Source: Pedobacter schmidteae (GTDB taxonomy: Bacteria; Bacteroidota; Bacteroidia; Sphingobacteriales; Sphingobacteriaceae). From it: DNA of 6,413 nucleotides. Of this stretch, positions 5,202 to 6,413 are shown piece after piece. The position numbers and the translations under genes are program-made. The stretch is from NCBI GenBank assembly GCA_945906015.1, contig CAMDQV010000120.1:1-6413 (forward strand), read 5' to 3'. The notes under the pieces are model-generated. The model saw nothing but the letters and a program-made list of their open reading frames with translations, made no database searches and had not been told where the DNA came from. How positions within the stretch are numbered: the stretch's first letter is position 1; every line of letters begins with the position of its first letter.

Positions 5202-6389
5202 ATGACTAATAAAAAAAGAAAAGTCTGTGTTGTAATAACTGCACGCCCCAGTTATAGTAGAATAAAAACAGCTTTATTAGCTATTCAGGCTCATCCTGAT
5301 CTTGAATTGCAACTTGTGGTAGCCGCTTCCGCTTTGTTAGATCGTTATGGCTCTTCAGTTAATTATATTGAAAAAGATGGCTTTACAATTACAGCAAAAG
5401 TTTTTAATGTATTAGAAGGTGAAAACTTAACCGCAGCAGCCAAAACTACTGGTATCGGAATATTGGAATTATCAACAGTATTTGAAAACTTAAATCCTGA
5501 TGTTGTTGTAACCATCGCCGACCGATTTGAAACTATGGCTACAGCTATTTCGGCTACTTATATGAATATCCCTCTTGCCCATGTCCAGGGTGGGGAGGTG
5601 ACAGGAAATATTGACGAAAAAGTTAGGCATGCTATTACAAAATTAGCAGATTTACATTTTGTAGCTTCTCCTCTGGCTAAAGAAAGGGTAATAAAAATGG
5701 GGGAAAATCCCAAAAAAGTATTTCTTACAGGTTGTCCATCAATTGATTTGGCCAAGGAAATTTTAAATGAAAAGAATAAAGACTTTAATCCTTTTAATAT
5801 TTATAGTGGTGTGGGTGAAAAATTGGATTTATCGAAAGGATATATAATAGTAATGCAACATCCTGTTACCACAGAATATCTATTAGCAAGAATTCAGATT
5901 GAAGAAACACTTGATGCTATTATGGAAATAGGGAAACCTACATTGTGGTTTTGGCCTAATGTGGATGCTGGAGCGGATGGAACATCAAAAGGAATCAGAA
6001 CTTACAGAGAATATAAAGATACATCCAATATTCATTTTTTTAAAAATATGGAACCTGAACATTTCCTTAAATTATTAATTAATTCGGATTGTTTAATTGG
6101 TAATTCAAGTGTTGGGATTAGAGAATGTGGATACTTAGGAGTACCTGTGGTTAATATAGGTTCGAGACAAGCCGGTAGAGAGAAAGGACAAAATATAATT
6201 GATTGTGATTATAATAAAAAGAATATTATTGATTCAATAAATACTCAATTAAAAAATGGACATTGTGTAATACTCCCCAAAAACAGGACCACTGGGTTAG
6301 TTAAAATAACAATTAATTTTACTAACCAAAATGCAAAAACAAACCAGACGCAAATTTACGGCAGAATTCAAGGCCAGAGTGGCACTTGA
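5202..6389 (+). CDS. neuC: NeuC-type hydrolysing UDP-GlcNAc 2-epimerase, C-terminus replaced by IS
   Basis: This cytoplasmic GT-B-fold enzyme converts UDP-GlcNAc or a derivative to the ManNAc-type sugar plus UDP, supplying NeuB. Family motifs are ITARPSYSR (12-20), ADRFE (106-110), HVQGGEVTG (127-135), KVRHAITKLADLHF, TGCPSID, QHP (219-221, H220), GNSSVGIRE (300-308, E308) and GVPVVNIGSRQAGR. All catalytic regions are present, but similarity to the family stops at about residue 354 (QLKNGH). The remaining 41 codons, from about 6264 to the stop at 6389, are the left end of an IS3-family element read in a frame that differs from its orfA. About 20-35 native C-terminal residues, usually forming a final helix, are therefore lost. 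Activity is doubtful, so this is best read as a disrupted gene. The ATG at 5202 fits the family N-terminus, preceded by an A-rich region. Confidence 0.9.
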   Translation: MTNKKRKVCVVITARPSYSRIKTALLAIQAHPDLELQLVVAASALLDRYGSSVNYIEKDGFTITAKVFNVLEGENLTAAAKTTGIGILELSTVFENLNPDVVVTIADRFETMATAISATYMNIPLAHVQGGEVTGNIDEKVRHAITKLADLHFVASPLAKERVIKMGENPKKVFLTGCPSIDLAKEILNEKNKDFNPFNIYSGVGEKLDLSKGYIIVMQHPVTTEYLLARIQIEETLDAIMEIGKPTLWFWPNVDAGADGTSKGIRTYREYKDTSNIHFFKNMEPEHFLKLLINSDCLIGNSSVGIRECGYLGVPVVNIGSRQAGREKGQNIIDCDYNKKNIIDSINTQLKNGHCVILPKNRTTGLVKITINFTNQNAKTNQTQIYGRIQGQSGT

Positions 6390-6413
6390 AGCAGCCAAAG
6401 ACCAATTCACATT
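6264..6413 (+). mobile_element. IS3-family insertion sequence, left end (runs off window)
   Basis: From 6264 (or 6266) the sequence reads TGTGTAATACTCCCC then AAAAACAGGACC. This is a TG-starting terminal inverted repeat of the kind I associate with IS3-family elements, whose ends often read TGTA..CCCCAAAA..GGAC. It is followed after 67 bp by an OrfA start. The exact first base cannot be fixed without the right end and the target duplication, which lie outside the window. It interrupts neuC in the same orientation. Confidence 0.85.
6331..6413 (+). CDS. IS3-family transposase OrfA, N-terminal fragment
   Basis: An ATG at 6331 opens a frame that continues off the window edge after 27 codons. RRKFTAEFKARVALEAAK (residues 6-23) is the conserved first helix region of the IS3/IS911 OrfA helix-turn-helix DNA-binding domain (Tnp_1/HTH_Tnp_1 family). 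In IS3 elements OrfA is followed by OrfB with the DDE catalytic domain, made as a fusion by -1 frameshifting; neither can be seen here. The gene overlaps the chimeric 3' end of neuC in a different frame. Only the fragment's identity, not its completeness, can be judged. Confidence 0.88.
   Translation, partial: MQKQTRRKFTAEFKARVALEAAKDQFT

Overview
The window looks like a piece of a surface-polysaccharide locus from a member of the Bacteroidota. This is inferred from AT-rich coding sequence, A-rich regions rather than Shine-Dalgarno sites before the starts, a type of intergenic palindrome (1479-1547) that I recall as common in that phylum, and the protein family variants. No species can be named from the sequence alone. 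All genes are on the + strand.

Layout: positions 1-221 are an uninterrupted hexamer array (CTCAAC, CTTAAC, CTCAGC and similar) that runs directly into the start codon of a TviB/WbpO-type UDP-HexNAc 6-dehydrogenase (222-1469). A 69-bp palindrome follows. Next comes a two-gene toxin-antitoxin-like module: a small DUF6922-like protein (1619-1906) overlapping an AbiEii-type nucleotidyltransferase (1873-2511). The module is bracketed by inverted copies of a 14-bp CT/GA-rich repeat. Positions 2512-3083 hold no convincing gene, but contain a 116-bp tandem repeat (2605-2870) and an A/T-rich hairpin. A TviC/WbpP-type NAD-dependent epimerase (3084-4034) follows; its stop codon lies inside a short inverted copy of the hexamer repeat. 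A second 13-unit hexamer array (4069-4146) precedes a NeuB-type nonulosonic acid synthase (4169-5164). Last is a NeuC-type hydrolysing UDP-GlcNAc 2-epimerase (5202-6389), whose C-terminus is replaced by the left end of an IS3-family insertion sequence (about 6264 onward). The first 27 codons of that element's OrfA are in the window.

How the genes work together: the dehydrogenase and 4-epimerase would jointly convert UDP-GlcNAc to UDP-GalNAcA, a sugar donor for capsule or O-antigen. NeuC (UDP-GlcNAc to ManNAc-type sugar plus UDP) and NeuB (condensation with phosphoenolpyruvate) would make a sialic-acid-like nonulosonic acid. The IS insertion probably damages NeuC, so the second branch may be off in this strain. 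The CMP-sugar synthetase, flippase and glycosyltransferases expected of such a locus are not in the window.

The most unusual feature is the repeat system. Related hexamer or 14-mer arrays sit exactly at gene boundaries: C-rich strand upstream of starts, G-rich strand downstream of stops. They abut or supply start and stop codons, and they bracket the toxin module as inverted pairs. I do not recognise this as a named element.
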